A stretch of 64,000 bases of DNA from Mactra quadrangularis (Eukaryota > Mollusca > Bivalvia > Venerida > Mactridae): the NCBI GenBank assembly GCA_025267735.1, contig CM046304.1, positions 3,906,001 to 3,970,000 of the forward strand. The letters run 5' to 3'. Positions 34,301 to 47,195 of this stretch are shown one piece after another. Position 1 is the stretch's first letter, and each line of letters opens with the position of its first letter. Position numbers and translations under genes: made by a program. The notes beneath the pieces are model-generated. The model was given only the letters and a program-made list of their open reading frames with translations, did no database searches and had not been told where the DNA came from.

Positions 34301-37300
34301 ACGCGTTAGTTGTGTGGTTTTCTGGTGCCGGAAATATAATAATGTATGTCGCCAAATAGATGACGTAGTGTGCTTACCTTGCATGTCTGTTTATGTCTGA
34401 TTGGTCCATCTGACTTGTAGCAGATATTTGATATAATTCAGTTAATACAATCATCACTATTAAATACATTGATATATATGACAATAGAGGTTTGCCTGAA
34501 AATATAAGAAAAACAAATGAAAGGTAAATATTTTATAAGTATGATTTTAAAACATCCATTAACAACATTTTCGATCAACTAAGTATGTTGGTTATTCTTT
34601 GAATAGTCAAGTCTACTGTTTTGCAATTATCATAAGATCGTAGGAAAAGTTCTGCCACTGGTAGAAATTGGTTTGAAAACCACCGTACGACAGTTTAATT
34701 GCGCAACCGACAACCTCTACATACGCTGTTTTAGAGACAGACACCGGCGGATATAGATACTCCTGACAGAAAATGTCACGTAAATTAAGCAATCGATTTT
34801 GTGAGCAATTCACATATTGGCACATTTAATTAGTCAAGTTGATACACACTCCATGCTTGATTAAGCGTAAACATTTATTTTAATATCGCAGCTTAAATGC
34901 TTGCTGATATAAAGGAACAACTTGATTCTTTCACTGTTTGTCAATCACATAAGCAGCACACGCTAAACAGTACCAGTGCATTAAATTGAAGTAGCCCAAT
35001 TGTCGATTTACCCAACATATTTGGAATGTCTTTCATTAAACTCATCAATGCTTTATTTTACGATTTTAGAATGACACGATGCGTTACTGAAATTTTACGT
35101 TACAATTTGTAATAAAGTCAAAAGTCCGGTGAAAATTTTCAGACGTGTTTGACTGACGCTGAATGAATAGATTGTATGTGAATGAAAGCTGCTAAAATAC
35201 GTCAAATAATAACACACTAGCAGATAATGTGGCATAGAATATACACAAGTATAATGACTACGACATTACTGGCCTTGCACTGTGAAGTTACGTAATAAAA
35301 ACGAACAATGGTAATAAATTGATCGGTGTGATATTAAAGATAACAGCTAAACATAAACATATTTTACAGTCACGTAGTTGACAACAACATTTAATAATGA
35401 GGGTGTTTATATCATTCACGACAATTAACCTTGAAATTTTTCAAACCTAACACATACCTTAATACAAAAATGTCATAGAATGTGTTCCAATAACAACAAA
35501 AAAATGACGTAAGTATAACCTAAATATGTTTTGTTGATTAAAAATCGTGCAAAAAACACAAGCAAAGTCATCTGTGGCCATCCACAGGGTTGATAATTAT
35601 CTCATGTAGTATTTAGTACATTAAATCCCGACATGCCAAATAACAACATGTATATTGAATATTCACATCTATGGTGATAGTTATATAGAAACTGTTAGTA
35701 AACAACATGTCCGATCACAGTTTCATTTCACACTTATACAGGTATAACGAATATAATTATAAATATTATACTTAAAATATTACTTTTCATCAATATTATT
35801 GTTTTAGTTGACTGCACAATACCACGACAATTGGTTGTCAATTACAAAACTGTGGTGATGTTGACTTTATTGTCAACGTAAAACTGCGTAGATAAGAACT
35901 TGTTATGTATAAAAATATAATTTCTTGCATTTAATAAGTAAAGTCGATTCAATGTAGGTATAAGAGTTGCTCAACAACAATTTACATTGAAACAAATGTT
36001 TAGTTGAAATAAAACTTCGATACGATTCGGCTTCATAAAACATGTGAAAACATTATTTCCATTTTATGAAGGTGAGAAAATTATAATGGAATACATAACT
36101 ATTATTTTGTTCGCATGTGACGTGTCACCGTAAAATACCATAAAAACAAATAACATATCACAATCCTGTGACTTAATAACTCATTTGAGTTTTCGATGGT
36201 ACAGAAAACTACATCTTTTACTCTATAGTAATTATCGGAATGGGTTTTATAGTATTTTCTTTGTACCGTATGCTTGTATCATGTATCATATTCAAAGAAC
36301 AAAACCAAAGCGTAACCAAAACTAAAAGTGAAATAAGTGTGACATAAATTGTGATATCATAAAGATTAAGTTACAGTTACAAAAAGCAATGTTAGAACCA
36401 AGGCAAATGTTTCTTCTCTGTCACAGTAATACAGAGATTATTATATACGTTAGTGATTGCACTCTAGAGATACCAATTTTGAACTAAAATATTATAATTA
36501 AACCTATCCTCTTAATGTCAATTAAAAAACAATGTATCACTTAAAACTAGACTAATACGTTGTTAAATCTTATGATATTGTTGATTCTTACTTTTTTTGT
36601 ATTTAAAGTACTTCTTGATAAATGTTATGAAAGATATTATTTAAAAAAAAGATTATGATTTAAATTACAACCCAAGTGAAGTAAATTCAACAAGTTTGGT
36701 TTTGTGTCGAAATAAATAGGTGAAATTGTATTAGTGTACGTCATGTTTTTTTAATTCTTTCACCTTTCTCGTAAGTTATACACGTGAACGTGAACGTCAA
36801 TGTATCACATAAAAATGTGCCATTGAAAACCGTAATATTTTCAAGTTCAACTTCACAAATTCACAGAAATTTATATTTTTAAATGTCATTGAGTCGTATC
36901 ATACAATAGTTAACGGATGTCAAAGTGTTCAGTTCTGTCACCTATATGTTCAAAGCTTATATTACAAATAAAAAATAACACCTATGTTTCAAACATTTCA
37001 AAGTGATGGAACACGTGGTTGAAGTTAAACGTGATGTTCCTATAAAACAACACTAAGTATGGCCAACTTGGAAATTTAAATTTACACAAATCTTAGCCTT
37101 CTGACTGGTTTATCACGTTCAACACCGAAGCCAATGATGTCATATTCACAGTTGCCTCACTTACTGCTTTTGAACAATTACGTTCAATTACGTCCCCGTC
37201 GCCCATTATGTCATGTCAATAGGTGCTAGCAACACTGACAATAAAGATCTCGCCATCATCACATTTTGAATACAGAGGTACAAAGTTAGACAAAAGCTCA

Positions 37301-40300
37301 CAATCAAAGTGTCTTTTACAAAGATCAGGAAGTATACAATCAAGTTGAAAGTATATTATGTGATAAAACTGAATTTGTTATAAAAATGTATATCAAAGCA
37401 TAATCACGTGCTTTTTTGCCCATTTTTGGCATGACAGCATCAATATTCAAATATGGAACACATGCTTTGCTGTAACAATGTACTTCCTTTTACATTAAAA
37501 TTTGTCAAATTAGACTTTGTTCTGCATTGGAATCCAAATAATACACAGTTGTAAAAATTGTAATGTAGAATACATTGTATACACTCGTTTGGACCTGCCT
37601 ATTGAATACCGTGCGCTAGAGCACTCGTTTTTAAAGTTTGCCGCATCAAATATCGTGTCTATAGACAAGAGTATTTTCCTTCTGATAACTTAAAAATTAT
37701 TAAATAAACTAAAGGGTGAACTTGTCAGGTAGTAATGAGAAAAACTGATTGTGACTAGAAACCAATGTATTCCATTATTCCAGTAACTCGAAGATTAAAT
37801 TCGGTGCCCTTTGAAGGTATTTGCAAAATTAGAAAAAATAAACATTTACACTGCAACGAAATTTTCATTTTTTCTGTCTTCAAAGTAATTGCATTTTATA
37901 GTCTAAGCTTCATGCTTACGCACGTTCACCGACTTTACAGCTATTACCCCTGGTCATCGGGCTACTGGTATCTATCTATCAATCTCCCTAGGGAGTCTTT
38001 TTACTCCGCTTAGTGCAGCCGAAACTTTGGCGCAACGGAATTATCCCACCATCGCAGGTACCCATTTACACCTGGGTGAAGTGAAGCAATCTCAGGTAAA
38101 TTTCTTGCTCAAAAAAATAGCAGTGCCCCTGGTGGTGTTCGAACCCGGGCGCCCGCGTCCTACCACTTGACTACTGCTCCTATACAAAGCTTCTAGTTTA
38201 TTGATTTAGTAATTTGTTTCACATTTCTTAAATAACAAAAGTGATTTTTGTGTTAAAAATGAATTTGCTAATACTTCAATAGTAACTGACATATAGCTTA
38301 TGAGTGATATTATTTAAAGTAATATAAAGACACTAAAATCATCTGTATTTACCAACGGGTGTTTTTAAATAAAAATGATTGTAATTGTGTTAAAAATAAT
38401 TTTGCTTATGTAGAAGCTGACATATAGCTCGTAAGAGGTATTAATCAAAAGTAATATAAACACAGTAACTATCCATACGTTACCAACAGATAATGGTTTC
38501 AATGATCATCTTTGACAGTTAAACGTTAACGTGAGAGAATTTCGGAAAAGGTGGCACCTTAGTTTAAATTGTAAACTTGCAGATTTAAACGGACCAAAAA
38601 TGTTTTACAAATGATCAATTTTAGTAATGTCTTTATTTGTTTTTAAATGTATCATGAACTTCATTGAAATTCAGTAACATGCTTTGAAAACGTGTTTACG
38701 TTGTTTGCAAACGGCTTTACTAGTTCTGTATCTGTCATATCAATTATATTATTGCATTTAAAACAAACAAAACAAAACTTACAAGTAATTGTATTTTTTT
38801 CTTTCCAGATATAAAAATGCGCATCCAACTAGATCTATGTTTTTATAAAATGGTAATAATTGACTCTGGAACTTGTGTGACAATAAATTTCAACCGTTAA
38901 AAGGTTCCTTTTAAAAACATAACATTTTCAATTTATCAAGTTGACATTATTATAATAAAAAGGTTGGCAAAAACTTGCCGAGGAAGAGGAAAACTAAATA
39001 AATTAAGTAACAAACTTCTGACATGAAGTTTGTGGAATTGTTAAGAAAGAATTGTTAGTAAACTGATCCCAATGATACAAAGAGATTTAGTAGAATTAAT
39101 ATCTTATACCTTATTTACAAACAATTGAATAAATGATGTGTGTAGATATCTGTTCTAATCTTATCAATATGTACATTTTAGTTATTGTTTAAATGTATAT
39201 ATTAACCGCTCGTGAGTGCCAGAGGTTTTGATCCTGTAGCATGATTTAATTGTGCACAATGCTTTACCTTGTATAGTCCGCCAATATTAACCTGAGCTTG
39301 ACCTTTATATAAGATAATATTAAACTCAGTATTTACAATCTATTTTTGTCTTCTTTTGTAAATTGGCTTTATCGGAAGCTTTCGGAAAATTACACATACT
39401 AAACAATTAATATTGTTTTCATAAGACTAAATGTTTTTAAACTGTGCCACAATATTGCGAACTTACGTGTTTCCCCCAAAACTAATGTGTCAAAAATTAA
39501 AAGAACAATAACATGCAACTTTTTCAAAATTGATTTATAATCACATAGGTTGTTATAAACACGTGTATAACCGTATACACGCATACGGAAACTCTTGATT
39601 TAATGTAAGTGAAGTGTGTAATTATTATAATTAGGTAGTTCAAGCTCAGGATAATACTGTCGCACTACACCTCCTTAAAATGAAGTAAACTATAATTAAA
39701 AAATGTTAACAGTTGGTGTGTGACTCAATGATTAGGGATGTTAACGTCAAGAGTCGACTGAATATTGATACAACATAGAAGACTTTAAAAACCATTGCTT
39801 AAACTTTAACTTTAAAATTGAATTCAAACCGTTTACATTAAGATTTACTCTGTTAATGGACAGTAAATGATATTCGAGATATCAGTTAACAGTAAAACTA
39901 ATAAATCGACATTGCTTCATTGACAAAAAGAGACGTAAGTTTAAATGGGTCAATTTTACAGCGAATACAAATTAGTTCACTTGTCCAAAGTTTTTTTTAT
40001 CTAATCAGTATTACTATTTCCCAAATCTATATTAAATAGCCTTTCTGATTGTCAGTAAATTGATTTACAAAACTCGCCATGTCTGTTTTGGTTAAATTTG
40101 TAAATCAAATTATTAACAATCGCTGTATCATGATGTTTTCATAAAAGAGGCTTGTACTGTAAAATAAACTATTGAACTAACATACTTTCATGAACAAAAC
40201 TAGATTAATGAAAAAGAAATACAACAATATAACCGATTAAACGGTCTCAACTTTTTCAATGTTCGTTATTATAATAGACTTGGGCCATATTTGGCCTTCT

Positions 40301-40602
40301 TTCTTATGTTTAATGCATTTTTAAAAAATACCATACATTAATTTATTAAGTTATTGGATAAAATATTACATCATACGCCCCGGACTATAGAAATTATGAA
40401 ATTATTCTTTACTTTGATTAACGTTAAATTTCTGTCTTTATTCTTCATTGTTTTTATTTATTTATGTCTCCAGCTAATTGGTCTTACAACAAGTTACGTT
40501 CTACATAAAGCATAATATGCATAATTAATAAAAACAATTTAATCGAAAAAAAAATCTTAATACAAAAATATATAATCACTCACCGTTATGTAGTCTGCCC
40601 AT
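28197..40602 (-). CDS. SPP-B: secreted prohormone-like precursor, four exons, 113 aa
   Basis: Minus-strand exons are 40584-40602, 34378-34495, 29104-29199 and 28197-28305. GT-AG borders hold throughout and the joined 342-nt frame is open. Residues 10-24 are the signal core (LLSYISMYLIVMIVL), with likely cleavage after QISA (32). Residues 33-45 are a short spacer. Arg46-Arg-Lys-Arg49 is a furin-type site. Residues 50-78 form one peptide with N-terminal Gln (possible pyroglutamate), beginning QAADFILMGYKAQR. Ile78-Gly79-Lys-Lys81 is an amidation/cleavage signal. Residues 82-113 are an acidic tail ending EKIEDW. There are no cysteines. It is paralogous to SPP-A: exon 2 is nearly identical, while the peptide region aligns mainly at ADF/ADL and SDxxxxxGKK. 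The family is not recognised. The likely product is a processed signalling peptide. Confidence 0.8.
28474..28828 (-). mobile_element. SINE-X, minus orientation, with perfect 11-bp TSD, in SPP-B intron 3
   Basis: GCAAGACTGAC flanks it at 28463-28473 and 28829-28839. The body (355 bp) is the reverse complement of the 397-bp copies with an internal deletion near its 5' end. Confidence 0.85.
29104..29199 (-). CDS. SPP-B exon 3 (single mature-peptide exon)
   Basis: A 96-nt phase 2-2 exon: acceptor 'tattttacag', donor GTAAGT. It encodes (R)RKR, then QAADFILMGYKAQRAIKG and on to SDFFRR. The length is a multiple of three, like SPP-A exons 3 and 4. Confidence 0.78.
29200..34377. other. SPP-B intron 2
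   Basis: About 5.2 kb of AT-rich sequence with no recognised repeat and no additional peptide exon with a basic-site start that I can support. Confidence 0.4.
34378..34495 (-). CDS. SPP-B exon 2 (signal peptide and spacer)
   Basis: A 118-nt exon: acceptor 'atattttcag', donor GTAAGC. It encodes GKPLLSYISMYLIVMIVLTE and on to HAR. It is 12 nt shorter than SPP-A exon 2 in the spacer but nearly identical over the signal region, including at synonymous positions. Confidence 0.82.
34496..37895. other. SPP-B intron 1, exon-2-proximal part
   Basis: AT-rich intronic sequence. No exon or identified repeat was seen. A small GTGAAC repeat ('cgtgaacgtgaacgtca', about 36783) is the only local structure noted. 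Confidence 0.35.
37896..38183 (-). mobile_element. SINE-C, minus orientation, in SPP-B intron 1
   Basis: The minus strand begins with a tRNA-like head: AGTAGTCAAGTGGTAGGACG, and box B-like GGGTTCGAACACC. The body carries 'tacccatttacacctgggtgaa' and 'ctccctagggagtctttttactcc'. The same architecture occurs at 63400-63710 in the opposite orientation. Confidence 0.8.
38184..40583. other. SPP-B intron 1, exon-1-proximal part
   Basis: AT-rich sequence without supported exons or repeats. Confidence 0.35.
40584..40602 (-). CDS. SPP-B exon 1 (start codon, MGRLHN)
   Basis: ATG at 40602-40600 and a 19-nt coding part ending at donor GTGAGT; same size, phase and start context as SPP-A exon 1. Confidence 0.77.
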
Positions 40603-40773
40603 TATTTTAAATGTTTTATTTTCTGTTGTTTTCGTTTCCTAAATTTTGAATTCTTTAAAGTTTATTAGATATTTCCTTTTAAATTTATGCCGCCGCTGTC
40701 ACTTGTCGTTTTATTATTGATAATAATTGAATCAGATAGAAGCGATTCAAATGCAAACGTTAGTTGATAAAGT

Positions 40774-40788
40774 TCAACAGTATTTATA
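40774..40788 (-). promoter_or_regulatory. SPP-B TATA box in a conserved core promoter
   Basis: TATAAATACTGTTGA on the minus strand, about 172 nt upstream of the ATG; identical to the SPP-A element. Confidence 0.65.
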
Positions 40789-40840
40789 AAGTTAGTTATG
40801 AACACTCCAATACTCAGTAGTTAAAGCGTATCGTGTCATC

Positions 40841-40896
40841 GTTCAAGTGCCATCGTTGGTAAAAATCTGTGAAGCGACGAACACGACAATCCAATC
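40841..40896 (-). promoter_or_regulatory. SPP-B upstream conserved elements
   Basis: GTTCAAGTGCCATCGTT (40841-40857) and CGAACACGACAATCCAATC (40878-40896), plus-strand form, match the SPP-A blocks in order and approximate spacing from TATA. Confidence 0.55.
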
Positions 40897-40899
40897 ATT

Positions 40900-43800
40900 G
40901 AGGCTCAATTTGCAAGAACTTGACTAGTTTTATACTTGTTGTGGTAACGTCGTGATCTTCAACTTTTAATGTAATTCTTTCTGTACTCCAATATCTGAAC
41001 CAATAATAGCCAATCCTGTCTCAGCCACTGTATTGGATCGTTTATTCTTTACTGCTCAACAAGATATTAATATGATTATGTTACTGTAATTTCTAACAAG
41101 TCCGTAGGGCGTATACGTGTCTCTCTCGCTCTGCCTTATACCTATGTGATTGCTACTTGGGTTATTTAAATGCCAAAGGTTAATTAGAATAAATCATTAT
41201 TATAAAAAATAGTTAATGATTTTATAAATTTATAGGAAAAATGAAAAAAAAAACAGATAAAACATGTATTAGGCTCGACAAAATATTGAATTTACCAAAA
41301 CAACATGTTTAAACTACATTATTGCTGCCCCTATCGATAATTTCTAAAATCCCTTCAAAATTACCATACCTGGCCTCAGTTTCACAAACAAACTTAGGAA
41401 CGAACTCAATAGTAGACTCAAATGGTTTTTGTCTCTAAATAGCATGTCAATTTAGTTAAAATGGCTGTTATTAGATAATCATAATAATGAAAATACATAA
41501 AATGTTTTAATATAAAATATCATGGGTTGTATTATAAACTTAAAGCCACGAACTTGGATTTCATTTGAGACTAAACTCAACACTTCATTAACAGACTCAA
41601 GTCAATACAATTGAATTAAACCTTATTCAAAAATGTTTCTCAGCTTCGTTTTGTATAAAAAGACTTTTGGCCAACTTTGGACTTTCTATCGATCTTATCG
41701 TTCTTGTAACATAGACTAAATAAGCAAAATTAATGATCAAAATGAAAATTGAGTTTGAGTATAAAATTGATTTTTTTCCGTAAAACTTGAGCTTGTGCCC
41801 AAGAAATATCAGTATCACTAAGAACATTAAAATGATCTAGAAAAATGATGAAGCGTCGTCTGAAGACTCTGATAAATAAATCACGATGTGAAAAAATAAA
41901 AACTTCGATGGAATGATATATAATATTAGCTTGTCTCTCCCAAATAACCTTTTTATCCTCGCAGTTGAAGACTAACACGTTATTGCTTTAAATAACTAAA
42001 AAATTGAATCTGACACTGCTATGTATCAATAAAAATAAAGAGAAAAATAAAATTCTTATTAAATTGTTAACTATAATATCATCCATGTATATCACTTTTC
42101 TCCTTAAACATATACATGTGTCTTTTCCTTTTTTTCCTTTTTTCTCTCTTTTTCATCACCTTTATTATATATGTTTGTTTCTTTTGTTTGTTTGTTCTTT
42201 TTTTCAAACTGTATATATTGTATTGGCAAAAAACTATTATGTTTGTGCTAAATACAATATTGAACTTGAACTTGAATACAAAATTGTTACAGCAGTTGTT
42301 ACAAAAACAATAATTGATGAGGTGTATATTCAATTCCATACTGGTGAGTTTAAATAAAGTACTTAGCATGTTTGTGACTTCTCTATTAAGTATTAAACCA
42401 TATATGTTTAGTGTATGTCACAGTAAAGAAATATCAGTAATTAATATGTAAAGGCTCGACCTGTTTCTTCCATTGCAGCCAGCAAGTTCTTGCTTTTCTT
42501 TCATCAGATGCTCTGGTCCTTGTAAATCGATAAAATACTAGCCTTTTACTTTGGCAATGCTTTAAGTTTGTATGTGTTTGTGTGTTTTCTACCTGTGTGG
42601 GCTACCTTAGAACCTAGTTAAATCCCGTTTTTTGCGTCTCTTTTATAACAAAATTTTAAAAGTCTGAAACATCTCCCTTTTTCTTTTTTTACAGTGTGGA
42701 GGGTCTGTGATTTTTCTGTTCCTGATATGCTTTCATACTGACATGTATGCCATTGAAACTTTGTTGCACTTTTATCAAATTGAGCAATAGTAACTTGTTG
42801 ATTTAGAAATGATCTTGGTCTAATTAAAGATACAGTTATTCATGAAATGGTTTTTGTAAAACTACTTGTTGCATATTGTCAAACTATTCTAATGGACGTA
42901 TGAAGGGTAACGTTTTCCCCCATAGGAATACCACCAATTCATTTCACGTACGAATCAAGTTTTATTAAAGTATCAGAAAAAATCTTGACTCCCGGTGGAC
43001 CTTTTATTCAGAGAAACAGTTGAAACACTGTTAGAAAAGTTTCTACACTATGTAAAATATCTTGTTGTACGACATACGTATTAAATTGTAATATAATGTA
43101 TTTTCAGATGATTTATCTGCAAAATAAGTCAAATAAGTACTATAGCACTACCTCTAGGCTCCAGTTTGTTGAACCTAAACTCTTATATCAAGAGTATCTT
43201 ACCATTGTACTGTAAGTACTCAAAGGACGATGCCACTGAAACAGTATTCAAGCTGATCATATAACGCAATGCTCTTGTAAAGTCTTTTTTCAGAATCAAT
43301 AAGAAAGCTACCTAATACCCAAAATAAGATACGATTATGCGTCACTCCAGTCAAACTGGCTCCAATAGCAGAAAAACAAATATTGAATCAAAACATATAT
43401 ATACAACTTACAATAGCTTCGTGTTATAAAAAATGAATTAAATTGTATAATGCTTTAGTACACACAAAGGTTGTGAAGAAATCAGCCATTTGCAATGTAA
43501 CTGCATTCCCAGCCTGATCACTTATTATGTTAAGAATATTCGAATCTTTTTCTGAAAAGTGTTTGAGGTTCTGGTCCTTGTTTAGGAATGACAAAAAGGG
43601 AGCAACATAAATTGCTTTCTTTTGGTGTCAACAAAAATGATATGGCAAAATAACATACGCCCTTATGACAAGAATGCAACAATTTCTAGCAATTATTGAT
43701 AATAAGATTGTTTGTTCCATTTACACTTAAGTTTTAGTAAAACATATCCCAAAAGGAGACCATTCTACAACATGTAAATCCAGTACAGTATTAACTGCAG

Positions 43801-45165
43801 AAAATCATTTATCAATGCAATTATTGCCTTGTCTAAATATTATTTAACACAAATTTGATGTATTGGTTACAACAGCAAAACTTCTCTAGAAGATTTATTA
43901 ATCGCAACATTCATTTTATTTACAAAAGCGTCAGATATCTCGAGTGTAACTATTCTAATAAAATCCATGCATTTATTTTACATACAATTTTCATATACAA
44001 ATACCAAAATCATGCAACACACGCAAAATGATGTAATTTCATTAGATAAATGGTAAAGTTCAAATTTCAAAATGCAAGTTGTACGTTTAGATAGTTAGGA
44101 TTTGTGTACATTAAACGTAATTTGTGTTGCATATTTGCATCTTTGCACGGTTTTATTTTATGAAGATAAATGTACATAAAGTTTAATTGTTATTTTTAAA
44201 CACTGTATATATCATTAAAATTGACTACAGTATCATCTTCATCATATTTTTCTTCAATATACCAGCTAATGTCGTTGGCGATTTACCAATATTTCTTTAA
44301 AAGGTATATATTAGCGCAACAAGACAAACAAAAGATGATTTGCAAAGCTTTTTCAATATGATAAATACACATTTCCTGATAATTTTCTTCGCAACAATGG
44401 ACTTGAATTGTAATTACATGAGAAGAGGTCAAAACCAGTTAAATGTGGTTGCTTTATCTGAACCTTAGCAAAATTCTCGTAATTGGTCAAATTGAAACCG
44501 ACAATAAAGCAATGTGTTTGAGCAATATAACGACCGCAGACAATAATAAAAAATGGTCCTAGTTAACGGATGTTTTAATTTGTAGAGCATTTCCATATAC
44601 TATATGAATTGTTTTTAGTGAAAAGCATTCTATCTATTCTATTCACGAAAAATTCATATATATCACATTCGCTTAGGAAGGTCCGCATGTCATATTAAAT
44701 ATCAAGAGTTCACCCAACGGAGTATTTTGATGTCTAAAACATATCAGAACCAAAACATTAGATGTGCGGAGACCATTCCCTACTATTTTGCAAAGAAAAA
44801 TTAATCATACCACAAAATGTCTATCTGTAGGTCAACGTTTGGAGAGTTTAAGGAATGGCGTTGCAGTACATCATTGGATAGTCCTTACAAAAAGACGATT
44901 GAACTTGCGTTTGAATAGTTCATTGCAATAATGTTAATTTCGCATACTTTATAATTATTTAAGACTTCATTAAACATTCGCTGTAAATAATTACCTGTTT
45001 ATACTATTAAATGAAGAAAAGACGACAGTAGTGTTAAAGATATTTTTGTTAAGAATATTAAACTATAATAAATTATTGATCCTGTAGTTGTCTTGTAATG
45101 GAAATGAAACAAGAATTCTCTTTGGAAATGATACTGCGCAGATGATTTAAAGTTCGAATTAAAAA
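40900..45165. other. AT-rich intergenic stretch upstream of SPP-B
   Basis: No supported gene. Overlapping open frames at 42004-42369 come from a low-complexity T/C-rich tract and are not coding. Confidence 0.4.
42118..42215. repeat. Polypyrimidine/low-complexity tract
   Basis: Nearly uninterrupted T/C runs followed by TTTG/TTTC repeats ('tgtttgtttcttttgtttgtttg'). It explains the artefactual hydrophobic or basic open frames on both strands here. Confidence 0.75.
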
Positions 45166-45169
45166 GAAA

Positions 45170-45400
45170 AGTCTGGAAATATATCAGAAATAGCTACAAT
45201 AGTAAAAAACGAGGACTCTCTTCTCAACCAAAGAGCAAATAGTGATATGAATGAGATTGCTAACATTTGATATAAAAGGGACACCAAAAACAAATACAGA
45301 ATATAAGACCCTGATGGATTTCCGCCTTGGAACAGTCAGTAGCAAACTCTTTGCTTCTGTGGGATTAAACCAGGTTCTAGTGTGCGCTAGTTTCTAATCA
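45170..45400 (+). repeat. R repeat copy
   Basis: 'tatcagaaatagctacaa', 'gggacaccaaaaacaaat', 'ggatttccgccttggaacagtcagt' and 'gggattaaaccaggttctagtgtgcg' match the R order and include the single ancestral version of the module that is amplified at 62897-63280. Confidence 0.7.
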
Positions 45401-46690
45401 AAATGATCAAAGTGCAAACACATGTTATGGCTGTAAAATTGAAACTGTTGTTATCATGATGATAACTTCTATCACGTGAAATAACTCATGACACACATTT
45501 TACGAGTAGATGTGAATAGTGAAATTACTGACATCAAAGGGTGTAGTGTGTCATATGTATCATGGTTTTGAGTATTATTAACAATGAGATAATAATACAT
45601 TTAACATGTATGTTAAAACTGATCAAATTCTTGTCTCCTTTTATGCCTGAGACGTAGTTTGCGCTTCTGTTTACATTTTTCAATTATAACCATTTTATAT
45701 GTTTGTGACTTTTCACATACCGATCCCAACGGAGCTGTTAACTTCGCCATAGTTATCAGGAAAAATCAACACATGTTGAACAATTGAATAAAAGGGATTT
45801 TTCAATTGAATGAGCACTTTAATTATTCAAAGTCTGATTTTTGGTCATCGGTCAAAATTAGAATCGTTTGTAGTTTATTAAATGTACATGTGCTGTTATA
45901 AGGTATACATGCGTGTCACCATGAATCTACATGATTTGAATGTGTAAATAAAAGATATATAACGTGGAAGGCGATTTCAAAGGCGTTTTTTAGAAAGTTT
46001 ACAAAAAAATCTGATAATTAGATACAAAAAATACTAACGTTTCATTTAAACGAAACTGTGCAGATGCAATGTCTTTTTATCACTAGTTTATCTCGATTCT
46101 TAGCATAATTTGAATATTCAAGACAAGTGAACAAAAGCAACTGACTATTCCGTGTCTTACCTTTCTATTTGAATAACAATACATTTTCCCACAAACTTAA
46201 CCATGTGCTCTTCTTTAATTATCTTGTTTGTGGGATAAAAGATAACTGTAAACCTTTGTTTAATATGTTAACAGGTAAAGTCTTGGAAGTGTCCATTGAT
46301 GGGAATTCGAATGTTACTGCGAAAGTGTTACATATAAAACGCTCATTGACATAAGCAGAGACATGACAATAATGTCGAAATAATAGGGTCATAATAGTTA
46401 TTTCTTGGAGTTATTTCTTAGTGCAGTAAACCTAAACAATGTATAATTTCTTTCTGGAGAATCCTAAAGATAATTATCAATTCATTTCACGGGCAAATTA
46501 AGTTTTATCGGAATCTCTAAGGAACATCATGCTGTCTTATAAATTATCAAATGATCACCCAAAGGACCATTTCACATTCAAAGACACATTTGAATTAGAT
46601 GCGCTTAAATTGTTACTTACTTTTTCTACTGAAATTTGATCTGGAACATATTATGTTTATAAGTTACTGAATACTATAAAATTAGTCCAA
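45401..46690. other. AT-rich intergenic stretch
   Basis: No supported feature. An open frame at 46169-46354 has no recognisable domain. Confidence 0.35.
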
Positions 46691-46694
46691 CGGA

Positions 46695-47195
46695 AAACGG
46701 GAAACATATCAGGTACAACAACAGTAAACAAATATAGACCTTCCCAACAGCCTAGAAGCAAAGAAGAAGAAGTTTCCAGATTTTTAAACCTTTGTTATTA
46801 TAAGACGCCACAAACATATAATAACGCAAGTTTTTTTGTTTTTTGGGGGGTTTAACACCGTAGCAACACATTGTATAGGTCATATAACGGCGGTCAGTCA
46901 ACCAACTCACTCCTCCTGGAAAGCCTAAATCTCTGAATTTACTTGTTAATCAACTACTATACTTTCGCCAGTGACTGACTACTGCACTACATAATTAAAA
47001 ACCATTGATAGAAATAATTTCATGACCAAGCTCTACAAAATATGCCCCGCCGGGAATCCAACCCACGACCCCTCAATCAGTTGACATGCGCACTACCAAC
47101 TGAGCTAGCCGGACGGCTATAAACGCAAGAACCTTAGAGGTTTCTGCCTTTGAACAGCCTTAGGAAGAGTAGCTTGTCTTGTAAGGTTACATGAC
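46695..47195 (+). repeat. R repeat copy interrupted by SINE-A
   Basis: R motifs before ('catatcaggtacaacaaca', 'gcaaagaagaagaa', 'gacgccacaaacatataa') and after ('aagaaccttagaggtttctgcctttgaacag') the SINE-A insertion are contiguous once the insert is removed. Confidence 0.7.
46831..47121 (-). mobile_element. SINE-A, minus orientation, with 8-bp TSD, nested in R
   Basis: The target duplication AACGCAAG is at 46823-46830 and 47122-47129. The tRNA-like head (GCCGTCCGGCTAGCTCAGTT, with box B-like GTGGGTTGGATTCC) is at the right end and the A-rich tail (T-run in the plus strand) at the left. Confidence 0.85.

Noticed and set aside
42004..42369. Overlapping 117- and 96-codon frames
   Set aside because: They arise from a T/C-rich low-complexity tract open on both strands.
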